Counted from the stretch's first letter, positions 50,249-59,365 are shown. The stretch: DNA of 64,000 nt from DASSUW01 sp963803335 (GCA_963803335.1 CAWDME010000011.1:186001-250000); one strand, 5' to 3'. Translations and numbers: made by a program. Notes: generated from the sequence alone by a model not told the origin.

Positions 50249-51825
50249 GGCTGCACCGAGAAGACGACGATGGCCGGCCTGTCCGCGCTCTCGCCCAGCG
50301 CCGTCTTGGCCGGCAGCACCTCGGAGTGGACCACGCGGCCGTCGTACCGCTCGACGTATCCCAGCAGCTTCTTCGAGAAGCTCGCAGATCGGGCGGCGGA
50401 GAAGGTGTCCCAGACCACGTATTGCAGTTCGCTGTCGCGGATCGCGCGATCCGGGTTGATCAGGGCCTCGTACGAGGGGTTCCGGTTCAGCGGGTTGGGA
50501 CTGACCGACAGCCCGTAAGCCTTGCGGTGGCCGTAGTACTCAACGATGTTTGCCATCGACGGGCCGATGGTCATGAATGTCGATCCCTGCGGCACGCGGG
50601 CGTCGATCCATTCCCCCGTCTCGCGTCCACCCGGTAGCCCGCCCGACCCCGCGAGGAACGTGTCGGGCCGAGCGCCCTGCACTCGCTCCCACGTCGGAAT
50701 CAGGAGGCTGAGAGCGACGACCGCGACTGCGAGCAACCTCAGACCGCGCCCGGCGGGCATCGGCAACCGGCAGAGCGCGCGGGCGGCTAGCACCGCGAGC
50801 GCCGGAGCGATGGGGAGCAGGTACTGGAATCCTTTCACGGGCCACAGCGAGAAGAACGCCGTGGGCACCGCGATCCACGACACGAGCAGCGTCTCCCTCC
50901 AGGACGCTTCGCGACGCAGCAGCCAGAGGCCGACCACGGCGGCGAGCAGCACGAGCGGGCCGATCGCCTCGGGCACCGTCGCGGGGTAGAAGAGCCAATC
51001 GTGGTTAGGGCGGCGAAACAGCTGCCAGGTGAGGTAGCTCTCACCGGTGCTTGTTCGCCCGGCCAGCATGAGGCTGAGCGGAAATGGCGCGACCACCAAC
51101 GCCATGACCCCCAGCGAGACTGCGAGGTCACGCAACCGCACGCGCAGCTCGGGTGTCAACGCCAGGAACGCGTAGATCGCTCCGAGCAGGACGATGCTGG
51201 TCTCCTTCGACAGGATCGTGAGTCCCATCGCCGCCCCGACGCCGTACAGCCACCACGGGCGGCCGCTGAGCACGAAGCGGGCCAGCAGGACGACCGTGAG
51301 CGTGGCGAAGAACGTCATCGGTCCGTCCAGGAGCACCTGGCGAGTGACCACGACGTGGTACGGCATCAGCGCCACCAGCAAGGCGGCAATCAGCCCGGCC
51401 GGGCGGCCATAGAGGAGCCGCCCGAGCTCGTAGACCAGGTAGACGGTCGCCACCCCGATGACCGCGACCGTTAGACGCTCGAAGCCCTCGGCCAGGTGCA
51501 GCTGAAACCCGAGCGACAGTACCGTCTGGACCAGCAGGGGATGGGCCCGGAAGATGGGGAAGAGCTCGCCGAGCTCCGGGTTGTCGGCGATCGCGGCCGC
51601 TTGGCCCGCATAGACCGCTTCGTCGCTGTTGAACCCCGTGCTGTTGAGCTGCCACAGCCTCGGGGCGGCGGCCATCGCGAGTATGAGGGCGAGGTACGCA
51701 CCGGTCGGGGCCCGGGCCAGCCGGGCGACCAGGGCGAGCCGCGCTGCCCGCGGCCCAACCGTCGACGCGCCGATGCTAAGCGCCTGGACCCGGCCCATGC
51801 GCGCCTCTGCCGTTTCGTCCGGCAA
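50245..51825 (-). CDS. GT39-family membrane glycosyltransferase
   Basis: A 526-residue GT-C enzyme with about twelve membrane helices. The first outer loop holds FNSDEAVYAGQAAAIADNPE with the acidic pair needed by ArnT/PMT-type transferases, followed by HPLLVQTVLSLGF and TRQVLLDGPMTFF. These enzymes move a sugar from a polyprenyl-phosphate donor to a lipid, glycan or protein outside the membrane. The neighbouring GT2-GtrA protein could supply such a donor. The ATG at 51825 overlaps the GT2 gene by 50 bases; an ATG at 51798 would reduce this. The C-terminal 120 residues form a soluble extracytoplasmic domain. Confidence 0.9.
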   Translation of the reverse strand: MPDETAEARMGRVQALSIGASTVGPRAARLALVARLARAPTGAYLALILAMAAAPRLWQLNSTGFNSDEAVYAGQAAAIADNPELGELFPIFRAHPLLVQTVLSLGFQLHLAEGFERLTVAVIGVATVYLVYELGRLLYGRPAGLIAALLVALMPYHVVVTRQVLLDGPMTFFATLTVVLLARFVLSGRPWWLYGVGAAMGLTILSKETSIVLLGAIYAFLALTPELRVRLRDLAVSLGVMALVVAPFPLSLMLAGRTSTGESYLTWQLFRRPNHDWLFYPATVPEAIGPLVLLAAVVGLWLLRREASWRETLLVSWIAVPTAFFSLWPVKGFQYLLPIAPALAVLAARALCRLPMPAGRGLRLLAVAVVALSLLIPTWERVQGARPDTFLAGSGGLPGGRETGEWIDARVPQGSTFMTIGPSMANIVEYYGHRKAYGLSVSPNPLNRNPSYEALINPDRAIRDSELQYVVWDTFSAARSASFSKKLLGYVERYDGRVVHSEVLPAKTALGESADRPAIVVFSVQP

Positions 51826-54043
51826 GGACGCGCGGAGCCGGTGAGCTCACTCCGTTCGGGGGCGTCGCCGACGGCGTCCAGCCGCTCACGAGACCTGGCA
51901 CCCGGCGCCACCAATCCATCGTCTCGCTTCGCATCACAGCCGCGGGGAGGCCCGCGAGCGCGCTCGCAACGATGCCTCGCTCGATGTCCTTCAGATCAGC
52001 ACCGTTGCGCCGGCGCAGCGATCCCTCGATCGCCGAATAGGGAGGGAAGCCGTAGGCGTCCTCGCAGTTGCGCATCAGGGTCTCGAGCGCCTCAAACTCG
52101 TCCAGCGAATCGGCGCCCTCGCCCCCGCGCTGGATGACGACCATCCCCGTCAAGCGAGCCTCTGGAGCCACCTCGACGCCGGGCACGAGGCGCTCCACGT
52201 GGTACTTGGGCGGAGGGACGATCATCTGGACGACCGCGTTGATCGTCGCGGCCGGAAGATGGGTGCGGGCGAGGATGAGCGCGAAGCGCCGCCCCGAACG
52301 TGAGTGCAGCCGGCTCTGGACCACCAGGCCGACGCGTTCCCGCCTAGACAGCAACGGCGTCTTGACCGCCTTCAAGGTGTGGCGGCTGATCGTGAGGGGC
52401 TTGGGGTAGGTCAACACCCGGCCGTCGGGACTCACGAGTGTCAGATCGTCGGAGAGGAACGAGTAGGGATGGCGGTCGAGCATGCGAAGGCTTGTGGTCG
52501 TCTTCCCGGTATCGGTCCTGGCCGTGACCAGGAACGCGTCCTCGCCGTTCGCCAGGCACGCCGCGTGCACGAGCGCATAGCCTCGCTCGACGAACTTCCA
52601 GCGAAGAATCGGCTCGACCACATTGGTGTAGAGCACGTGCGGGGACCGCCGAAGCAGCTGCGATGCCGTCGCGTCGATTCGATCGCCGAGGTCGATGACG
52701 ACAGCGAACCCCAGGCGACCGGGACCCTCCCGGTAGTGGACGGCGGCGTCGCCGTTCGGGCTCACCCTCCCGACCCGCACCCGGATGTCGGCCTCTCCGA
52801 TCAGCTCGCCGATGCGGAAGCGCTCTAGCTCGGGCAAGCGGGCGTCCGACTTCACGGTGACGATCCCGTGGATGTCGTAGCTGAATGAGCGCGGCTCGCC
52901 GCCGCTCGGCGGCGCGTTTCGCCAGATCCAGGTATCGGCGAGCGCGAAACGCACGAGCGTGAGGCCCACCAAGGACAGCACGTTCGATACCACGTAGTGA
53001 ATGCCGAGCCCGGATGTGAGCAGCACGAGCAGTGGCCCTCTCACCGCGAGCGCCGCGTTGTTCATGAGAAAGAAGAGCGCCATGCGCCGGCCCATGCCTC
53101 GCTTCCGGTGGCGATCCGAGAAGACCCATAGCTCGGTGAAGCTGAAGTTCCACAACGTGGATGCCTGGGTCGCAATGACCGCGGACACGACGTAGAACAG
53201 GCCCACCACGTCGGTCAGCACTGCAAGAACGACGGTGTTGACGACGAGACCCGAGGCGCCGACGATTCCGAAGCGGGCGAAGCGCAGCCGCGCGAGCAGC
53301 GACAGGTAGCGCAGCCCCTCGCGGATCGTCGCCTTGCTGCGACCAGCGTGGCGTTCGCCGAACGCGAACCACACCTCGGCGCACCGAAGCGAAGGTGTGC
53401 GGATCAACAGCTCGAGCAAGATCTTGAACCCGCGTGGCCGCAGCGCGTCGACGTCGATCGCATCGCGGCGCACCAGGAAGAAACCGCTCATGGGATCCGT
53501 GACGTCTCGAAGGCGCCGCGGAAACAGCAGCCGTGCAACCCCCGTGGTGCAGCGAGAGGCCATGGCGCGCGCCCAGCCAAAGCCGGTCGGGCCCGCCTCG
53601 CAGTAGCGGCTCGCGACCACGAGGTCGAGGTCGGACGACTCGGCCCGCTCGAGCAGCGATGCGATCAGCTCGGGTGGGTGCTGCAGGTCGGCGTCCATCA
53701 CGCAGACCCACGGAGCCCGCGCCGCGCGCAGTCCCTGGACGACCGCTGCGCCGAGGCCACTGCGACCACGTTCGCGTCTCTGGCGCAGGAGCACTACCTC
53801 GCGGGCGCAGTGCCGGGCGATCCCCTCGATGAACTTGGGCGTGGCGTCGGTGCTCGCGTCCACGAAGATGATCTCCATCGCGACGGTCGGGACTACCGCT
53901 TCGAGGCGCGCGACCAGGTCGGTGACGTTCCCCGCCTCGTTCTTCGTCGGAACGACGATCGAGAGGAGCGGCGGATCGGGGGACAGCGGCCTCCGGGGAG
54001 AACTCAGCTTCGTGCCGTTAGACGTGAGACTCATCGGTTCCAC
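51776..54043 (-). CDS. GT2 polyprenyl-phosphate glycosyltransferase fused to GtrA and a kinase-like domain
   Basis: A 755-residue three-part protein. Residues 27-240 are a DPM1-type GT2 domain (LLSIVVPTKNEAGNV; CVMDADLQHPPE; GFKILLELLIRT). Residues 251-374 are a GtrA-like four-helix membrane domain (FARFGIVGASGLVVNTVVLA; TLWNFSFTELWVF). From about 395 onward lies a P-loop domain with ARTDTGKTTTSLR (Walker A near 507-515), and FLSDDLTLVSPDGRVLTYPK, the layout of HprK/PqqA-linked kinase-like proteins found in sugar and capsule loci. GT2-GtrA fusions transfer a sugar to polyprenyl phosphate and may flip it; the kinase-like tail is unusual. It starts the six-gene envelope unit. Confidence 0.88.
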   Translation of the reverse strand: MEPMSLTSNGTKLSSPRRPLSPDPPLLSIVVPTKNEAGNVTDLVARLEAVVPTVAMEIIFVDASTDATPKFIEGIARHCAREVVLLRQRRERGRSGLGAAVVQGLRAARAPWVCVMDADLQHPPELIASLLERAESSDLDLVVASRYCEAGPTGFGWARAMASRCTTGVARLLFPRRLRDVTDPMSGFFLVRRDAIDVDALRPRGFKILLELLIRTPSLRCAEVWFAFGERHAGRSKATIREGLRYLSLLARLRFARFGIVGASGLVVNTVVLAVLTDVVGLFYVVSAVIATQASTLWNFSFTELWVFSDRHRKRGMGRRMALFFLMNNAALAVRGPLLVLLTSGLGIHYVVSNVLSLVGLTLVRFALADTWIWRNAPPSGGEPRSFSYDIHGIVTVKSDARLPELERFRIGELIGEADIRVRVGRVSPNGDAAVHYREGPGRLGFAVVIDLGDRIDATASQLLRRSPHVLYTNVVEPILRWKFVERGYALVHAACLANGEDAFLVTARTDTGKTTTSLRMLDRHPYSFLSDDLTLVSPDGRVLTYPKPLTISRHTLKAVKTPLLSRRERVGLVVQSRLHSRSGRRFALILARTHLPAATINAVVQMIVPPPKYHVERLVPGVEVAPEARLTGMVVIQRGGEGADSLDEFEALETLMRNCEDAYGFPPYSAIEGSLRRRNGADLKDIERGIVASALAGLPAAVMRSETMDWWRRVPGLVSGWTPSATPPNGVSSPAPRVLAGRNGRGAHGPGPGA

Positions 54044-54170
54044 CGATCTGCTCTCCTCGGGGACTGCGCCAGATTCCCGCCCGTGGCGAGCGTAGACTCG
54101 CGTCTGCCCCGATCGCGTCGGAACAAGGGGTGATCCTTCGTCCCCAAAAGAGGCATCTTCCGCGGCTCGG

Positions 54171-55112
54171 TTATCCGAATCCGCCCGCGGACGCCGCCAG
54201 GCCCTGCTCGAAGCTCGAGGCGCGCGTGTGAAAGTACCGGGACACTGCCTGCGAGCGGTTGTGCACCGAGAGTTTGCGGAGGATGTGCTTCACGTGCGTC
54301 TTGACCGTGTCCTCGGTGACGACCAGCCGCTTGGCGATGCGGGCGTTCGTCTCCCCCTCGGCGAGCATGGCGAGCACCTCTCGCTCGCGGCGCGTCAACA
54401 GCTCCAGACGGTCGCGCGCCGGCATGCCGGCGTCCCGACTCCGCGGGATCCGCGGCGTGTCCGAGGGGAGCGCGACCGCGGGAGTGATGAGCTCCTCCAC
54501 GCTGGCCTCGGTCGAGCGAACCAGCGCCAGCACTCGGTTCGAGTGCCGGCGAAGACGCTCCTCGAGCACGCATCGTTCGAGCGCGTAGCCCAATCCTTCG
54601 GCGAAGGCCCAGAGCGCTCTGCGCTCGAGTTCGGTCACCGCCGGCCCGTGAGCGCCGTGGTCGGCGTGTATCAGCGTGACGGCCTGTGCCTCGCAGATGA
54701 CGGGCGCCGCCAAGTACGAACGCGTGCCTGGGAGGGGCGCCAGGGCATGGGCATCGCCCACCGCGTCCTCGACGAGCAGCGTCATCCGCCGGCGCAGCAC
54801 TTCCGACTCGTGCAGCAACGGACCCAGCGGCACCGGCGTCCCGCCGAGGCTATTCAGTAGGCGAACGCCCTCGTCGGGCGCCCCTCTTACGTACACGTTC
54901 TCGGCCATGAGCGCGTGATCACGAACACTGAACAGGGCCGCCCGCCCGAAGCCCATCTCGTCGCACAGCACGCGGGCGGCGTGGAGATACAGGCCCGGTA
55001 GCGACGTCGCCTGGCGCAGGCCCCTGAGCGCCGGAGCGACTCCTGAGAGCGCGACGGCCCGATCGGGGTCAGGCCCGGGCGTACCGGACGTCGTGCGGAT
55101 CGGCGCGCTCAC
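54171..55112 (-). CDS. GAF-domain LuxR-family transcriptional regulator
   Basis: A 313-residue regulator. Residues 40-190 resemble a GAF sensor domain (LYLHAARVLCDEMGFGRAAL; SYLAAPVICEAQAVTLIHAD), and residues 238-295 are the LuxR/GerE HTH (LTRREREVLAMLAEGETNAR; IAKRLVVTEDTVKTHVKHIL). No phosphorylatable receiver domain is present, so a small ligand or redox signal probably acts through the GAF domain. It overlaps the upstream peptidoglycan-binding gene (ATGA) and precedes the envelope gene block by 127 bases, which makes it a candidate regulator of that block. Confidence 0.9.
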   Translation of the reverse strand: MSAPIRTTSGTPGPDPDRAVALSGVAPALRGLRQATSLPGLYLHAARVLCDEMGFGRAALFSVRDHALMAENVYVRGAPDEGVRLLNSLGGTPVPLGPLLHESEVLRRRMTLLVEDAVGDAHALAPLPGTRSYLAAPVICEAQAVTLIHADHGAHGPAVTELERRALWAFAEGLGYALERCVLEERLRRHSNRVLALVRSTEASVEELITPAVALPSDTPRIPRSRDAGMPARDRLELLTRREREVLAMLAEGETNARIAKRLVVTEDTVKTHVKHILRKLSVHNRSQAVSRYFHTRASSFEQGLAASAGGFG

Positions 55113-56041
55113 GGTGAGCTCGGCGACCGGTGTGGACGGAGCCGGACCGCCACCTCCGCGCCGGCCGCTCCAGTCCGATCAGGAATCGCTGCGGTGCCGC
55201 GCGCCTTTTCGGTCGCACGGTCGCCGGGCGACGCGTGCGTCGCGAACAACGCGCCCGCCACCGCCCCGATGGCGAACACGGCGAGCAGCGAAGCGCACAG
55301 CATGCCGAGGCGGAAGTTGGTCGCGGGCGGCCGGTCCCGTTCGGCGTGGTCGCCGGCGGCCGTCGGGCTGCGGCGCGGGCGGCCAAGCAGCCACGCACCG
55401 CTCAGCAGTACCGCCATGGCCAGGGCGCCCAACCCTGCGGCAACCCCGGGGGCGAGCCCGTCCGAAGGTCGCGGCGGCGCCGGCACGCGCGGTGCGCCGC
55501 TCGTGTCGGGGGCGACATCGCGAGGTGGCGGAGCGTCCACCGCGGGCGGGGGGTTTGGTGTCCGCGGCTCGAGCGTGGCTCGATCCCGTGCAGGCCGATC
55601 GTGCCGACTCGAGTCGGCACGCCTGCTCTCCTGCCCGACCGGGCCTACCAGAGGCTTCCTGGTGTGTGGGCCGACCACGCCGTCCGCCAGCAGGCCGCGG
55701 GCGACCTGAAAGCGCTCAACGGCCCCTTGCGTCAACGGGCCGAAGAGGCCATCGATCGGTCCTGGCCGGAAGCCGAGCCGGCGCAGGCGGAGCTGCAGCC
55801 CGCGCACCGCGGCGGAGCCCTTCTCGGTGCCATAGCCCGCCCCGCGGCGGAGCAGACCGGCGGAAACGAGGGCGGTCTTCAAGGACTTGCCCTGCTCGGT
55901 CTGCTTGCCGCCCGCACGGGTGGTGTCACGGGCGAAGCCGGTCGTGGGGAGCCACAGCAGCAGTGCGACCGTCGACAACGTCGCGACCAGGAGCGCCCGG
56001 GACGCTGAAGCTGAAGTTGTGGGCCACGGAAGAAAGGTCAT
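55109..56041 (-). CDS. Peptidoglycan-binding membrane protein
   Basis: A 310-residue protein with a signal or anchor segment (LLVATLSTVALLLWLPTTGF), a PG_binding_1 domain at about residues 78-128 (LQLRLRRLGFRPGPIDGLFG; AVERFQVARGLLADGVVG), a long Pro-rich linker (PNPPPAVDAPPPRD) and two further membrane helices near residues 200-220 and 245-268 (LGALAMAVLLSGAWLLG; LCASLLAVFAIGAVAGALF). It would bind peptidoglycan outside while its tail lies inside. Its stop overlaps the LuxR-GAF start, so wall binding and transcription control may be connected. Confidence 0.85.
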   Translation of the reverse strand: MTFLPWPTTSASASRALLVATLSTVALLLWLPTTGFARDTTRAGGKQTEQGKSLKTALVSAGLLRRGAGYGTEKGSAAVRGLQLRLRRLGFRPGPIDGLFGPLTQGAVERFQVARGLLADGVVGPHTRKPLVGPVGQESRRADSSRHDRPARDRATLEPRTPNPPPAVDAPPPRDVAPDTSGAPRVPAPPRPSDGLAPGVAAGLGALAMAVLLSGAWLLGRPRRSPTAAGDHAERDRPPATNFRLGMLCASLLAVFAIGAVAGALFATHASPGDRATEKARGTAAIPDRTGAAGAEVAVRLRPHRSPSSP

Positions 56042-56255
56042 GACACGGTTCGCTGCTCACCTGTACAAGTACCCTCGCCGCCTGTGACGGGGCCGATGCG
56101 GAGCGGTGGAATCACGGCAAGCGGGTTCTGGTATCGGCCGGCACGCGGGCCGATAGCAGCCGGGGGCGGCGATGCGACCGCCGCGCGCTCGGGCGTACGG
56201 CGAAGGAGCGTCGGCGCGCGGCGACGACGCGGCGCTCGGGCGGATCATGGCGATA

Positions 56256-57263
56256 TCACCGCAGCCGAACGCCCAGCTGGTCCTGGGTGAAGCCGCGCAG
56301 CAGCCCTTTCAGCACGGGTGGCCCATCGTCGGCAACGACGACGCACGTCCCCGGCCAGTACGGGCTCTCGGCTGGGACCGCCCCGAGGTATGCGGGCTCG
56401 TACACCCAGCAGCCGCTGTTCACGAGCTGCACGCCGCTCGCGGTCCTCCAGCCCCGGTGGTCAGCGTCGGCCGGCCCGGCCCGGTGAAGGTGGCCGAAGA
56501 TCACGTAGCCGGCATCGATCGTCAGGCGCTCCACGACCTGCGCCATCGCACGCAGGCCGGGCCGCCGCCGCGGACCGCGGTATCCGGCCAGCCCCTCCCC
56601 CCACCTCACGATCGCCTTCGCGCTCCGCGCCAACACCTTCGCCCTCTGAGACTGAGCGACCCGGTAGATGGCCCGGTACAGCGGCTCGAGTACGGCTTCG
56701 TAGTCGTCAGGCGTCCGGTAGCCGTTCCGGGGCTCTCGGATCAGCGTCTCGGTGGCTCGCCGAGCGAGGCACTCGAACGTCGCCACCTGGTTGTGGCAGT
56801 CGAGGTAGTGGCCGTGAGTGGCGTAGACGTCGGCACGCAGCCACAGGCCGGGATATGCCAGAACGAGCTCGGTCTCGCCCATTCGCCGCGCCAGCTGCCC
56901 GACCGGATCGCCGGGCTCCGGGACGAAGACATGCTCCAACCCGAGCGGAGCCCGGGCTCCCGCCGCACGGCGACGCATCAACCACGGCGACGCGAGCTGG
57001 TAGTCGTGATTTCCCGCGACAAGGGTCACCCGGCGACCGCTCAGCGCCTCGCCCAGATCGTCGAAGAACGGCGCCGCTGCCTCGAGCGCCTCGCTGGGGC
57101 GTCCGTCGCGAAGCTCGATCGTGTCGCCAAGCAACACCACGTGGTCGACCGGCTCGAGCTCGGTCATCAGTTTCTCCCGCACTTCCGGCCGACGCAGGAG
57201 ATCGGCCTCCGTTCGCGTCCCCAGATGAAGGTCGGAGATCACCGCGGTGACCACAGGCAGCAT
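56256..57263 (-). CDS. Calcineurin-like metallophosphoesterase
   Basis: A 335-residue cytosolic-type phosphoesterase with all metal-binding motifs: ISDLHLGTR, LLGDTIELRDG, LVAGNHDYQLA, YATHGHYLDCH and VIFGHLHRAGP. The insertion between GNHD and the THGH motif is large and Arg-rich. Related proteins include UDP-2,3-diacylglucosamine hydrolase-like and other sugar-lipid pyrophosphatases, but the substrate cannot be assigned. No signal peptide. It stands alone; 213 bases without a gene separate it from the peptidoglycan-binding gene's start. Confidence 0.9.
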   Translation of the reverse strand: MLPVVTAVISDLHLGTRTEADLLRRPEVREKLMTELEPVDHVVLLGDTIELRDGRPSEALEAAAPFFDDLGEALSGRRVTLVAGNHDYQLASPWLMRRRAAGARAPLGLEHVFVPEPGDPVGQLARRMGETELVLAYPGLWLRADVYATHGHYLDCHNQVATFECLARRATETLIREPRNGYRTPDDYEAVLEPLYRAIYRVAQSQRAKVLARSAKAIVRWGEGLAGYRGPRRRPGLRAMAQVVERLTIDAGYVIFGHLHRAGPADADHRGWRTASGVQLVNSGCWVYEPAYLGAVPAESPYWPGTCVVVADDGPPVLKGLLRGFTQDQLGVRLR

Positions 57264-57397
57264 CCTTCCATGCCGGCTGAGGTCGCAGCATCGCTGCCCA
57301 GGCGTGCGCGGGGTTTAGGGACGGTCTTCACAAGGAAGTAGCGATCGCAGACCGAACGCTGATCTAGAGTGCAGGGCGGATCCGGCCCGCTGCAACG

Positions 57398-58075
57398 ATG
57401 TCTCCCATAACAATCACGGTCGAGCCGGTGGCACCTCCCGCAGGGCGCGTCACCGACCGGGCTCATCCGCAGGGGGCGCCCGGTGTCGAGATCGTCGCCG
57501 CCCCGGAGCACGGCCAAGCGCACGCGCCCGACCTGATCGAGCCGGTGGTCGGCTTCAGGAACTGGAGGATCCTCCGCACCGGTCCCGCACCGGGCGAGCT
57601 CAGCTCGCCGTACTTCCAGGTCGCGTGGTCGGAGCCCGTCATCCGGGCAGAGTGCCGCCGCTGGCGTACGCCTGAGGCGCTTCTCGACACACCGCACGTC
57701 GCTCCCCAATCCGAGTGTGGCTGCGGCATCCGGGCCTACCACACCCCGACCGGGGAGTTCTCCAAGGTCGACTACCGCGCGGTCTCCGGGATCGTGACCG
57801 TCTGGGGCAGGATCGAAATCGACGCCGACGAGATGCGCGCCGAACTGGCGCGAGTCGAGGCGCTCGCCGTGTACAGCCGGTGGAGCCGGCGTCAGCGCGA
57901 TGCCGTGCAGGACGTCGCGGCCAACCTCGGCGTCGAGCTCGTCGACCTTCGCGAGCTCGGCATTGCGGCCGCGGACTTCGGCGCCCCGCCGCCGGCTTCG
58001 CTCCTCGCGGATCACCCAGCGGAGGCCATCCGGGACCGCTTCGTCGCGCTATTCACGTCGCGCGTGGGCGACTAG
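57398..58075 (+). CDS. Conserved-type protein of unknown function with CxCGI motif
   Basis: A 225-residue soluble protein without signal or membrane segment. A central domain begins LIEPVVGFRNWRIL, continues with WSEPVIRAECRRW and has PHVAPQSECGCGIRAYHTPT, followed by VSGIVTVWGRIE. Proteins with EPV-GFR-W and a C-x-C-G-I motif recur in actinobacteria, but I know no function. The two or three cysteines (ECR, ECGCG) may bind metal or be redox active. The C-terminal third is helical (RWSRRQRDAVQDVAANLGV). It lies 90 bases upstream of the sigma-RHH fusion gene on the same strand. Confidence 0.72.
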   Translation: MSPITITVEPVAPPAGRVTDRAHPQGAPGVEIVAAPEHGQAHAPDLIEPVVGFRNWRILRTGPAPGELSSPYFQVAWSEPVIRAECRRWRTPEALLDTPHVAPQSECGCGIRAYHTPTGEFSKVDYRAVSGIVTVWGRIEIDADEMRAELARVEALAVYSRWSRRQRDAVQDVAANLGVELVDLRELGIAAADFGAPPPASLLADHPAEAIRDRFVALFTSRVGD

Positions 58076-58164
58076 GTTCAGCGCTGGCAACCCGTCGCCG
58101 GCCTGAGGGTCGCTCGGTGAAATCGACCGAAAAAAACGCCGCTCGCTAAGGACGCGAATGTAGG

Positions 58165-59283
58165 GTGGTGTGCCAGCCATCGATCGCCTTTGCCGGAAGG
58201 GGTGATTGGACGAGACAGCTGACACGAACCGAGAGACACGCGGCCACCGGGCGACTCCTGATGGCCTACCACGCGGACGGCGACACCCGCGCCCGCGAGC
58301 GGCTCGTGCAGCTCTACCTGCCGCTCGTCGAGGTGTTCGCGAACCGTTATCGCGTCCACGGCGCGGAGCGCGACGACCTCATGCAAGTTGGGTCGATCGG
58401 GCTCCTCAACGCGATCGAGCGCTTCGATCCAAAGCGCGGCGACGAGTTCGCGGCCTTCGCCGTCCCCACGATCGCGGGAGAGATCAAGAGGCACCTGCGC
58501 GATCGTTCTAAGACCGTCCGGCTGCCGCGGCGGCTGGAGGAGGCGAGCGTGCGCCTTCCCGCGGTTCGCGAGCAGATGACCGCGCGGCTCGGACGGGTCC
58601 CGGACTCGCGAGAGCTCGCCGAGGAGCTCGGGGTGGAAGAGCAAGATCTCCCAGTGCTCGAGGGCCCGGCCGACCTGCCGGAGGGGACGATCCACGCGAC
58701 CACCGACGGCGAGCTCGAGAGTCACCTGCTCCTCACCGGGGCGTTCGATGTCCTCGACGACACCGAACGGCGGATCGTCTACCTGCGCTTCGTCCGAGAA
58801 GTGAGCCGTCGCGAGGCGGCGGCGGAGCTCGGCATGACCGCGGAGCAGCTGAGGGGCCGCACCCGGGTCGCCCTCGCCAAGCTGCGCGCCGAGCTCGAGG
58901 AAAGCGCATTTTCGAACATCGCGCGTGAGAACCGAGACGCCGACGAGCCGGCGCCCGACGCCACGCCCGCGCCGGAGGGGGACGAGCACGGCGGCGCCGC
59001 CCGCGGTGCCCAGCCGCGCAGGGCGGCCGGGCGCGGTGGACGAATCCTGGTCCGCATGCCGCCGCCGATGCACGACGAGCTGGCCGATGCCGCGCGGCGC
59101 GACGGCGTGAGCCTGAACCAGCACATCACCAACGTGCTCGACTCGGCGGTGCACGCCGAGCACCACGACGCGCGTTCGGTGCCCCGCTGGCTTCCGGCAG
59201 CCATCGTCACGCACATCATGGTCACCTTGGTCTGTGTCACGGCCGCGATCCTCTTGCTGGTGATCTGGCCGCAGGGCTGGTAG
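58165..59283 (+). CDS. Group-3 sigma factor fused to ribbon-helix-helix and C-terminal membrane anchor
   Basis: A 372-residue protein. Residues 40-113 are sigma region 2 (YLPLVEVFANRYRVHG; DDLMQVGSIGLLNAIERFDP), 118-165 region 3 (LGRVPDSRELAEELGVEE) and 192-245 region 4 (LDDTERRIVYLRFVREVSRR; LAKLRAEL), which matches the SigB/SigF-type stress and sporulation class. An acidic Pro/Ala-rich linker (250-291) leads to a ribbon-helix-helix domain (293-330: RILVRMPPPMHDELADAARR, GVSLNQHITNVL) and a final membrane helix (343-367: AIVTHIMVTLVCVTAAILLL). The chain would be tail-anchored in the membrane with the sigma part in the cytoplasm. GTG at 58165 has AAGGA 12 bases upstream. No anti-sigma gene is adjacent. 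Confidence 0.87.
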   Translation: MVCQPSIAFAGRGDWTRQLTRTERHAATGRLLMAYHADGDTRARERLVQLYLPLVEVFANRYRVHGAERDDLMQVGSIGLLNAIERFDPKRGDEFAAFAVPTIAGEIKRHLRDRSKTVRLPRRLEEASVRLPAVREQMTARLGRVPDSRELAEELGVEEQDLPVLEGPADLPEGTIHATTDGELESHLLLTGAFDVLDDTERRIVYLRFVREVSRREAAAELGMTAEQLRGRTRVALAKLRAELEESAFSNIARENRDADEPAPDATPAPEGDEHGGAARGAQPRRAAGRGGRILVRMPPPMHDELADAARRDGVSLNQHITNVLDSAVHAEHHDARSVPRWLPAAIVTHIMVTLVCVTAAILLLVIWPQGW

Positions 59284-59365
59284 TCGTGGTTCTTACATCT
59301 CGGCGCCAACGATCCCCGACATCGCCCGCCTGCGCGATCGCCGGCCGACACTAGAATCGCTCGCC

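Noticed and set aside
54044..54170. A promoter for the six-gene envelope unit in the 127-base gap
   Set aside because: The gap must probably contain one, but no -35/-10 pair with acceptable spacing was convincing enough to list.
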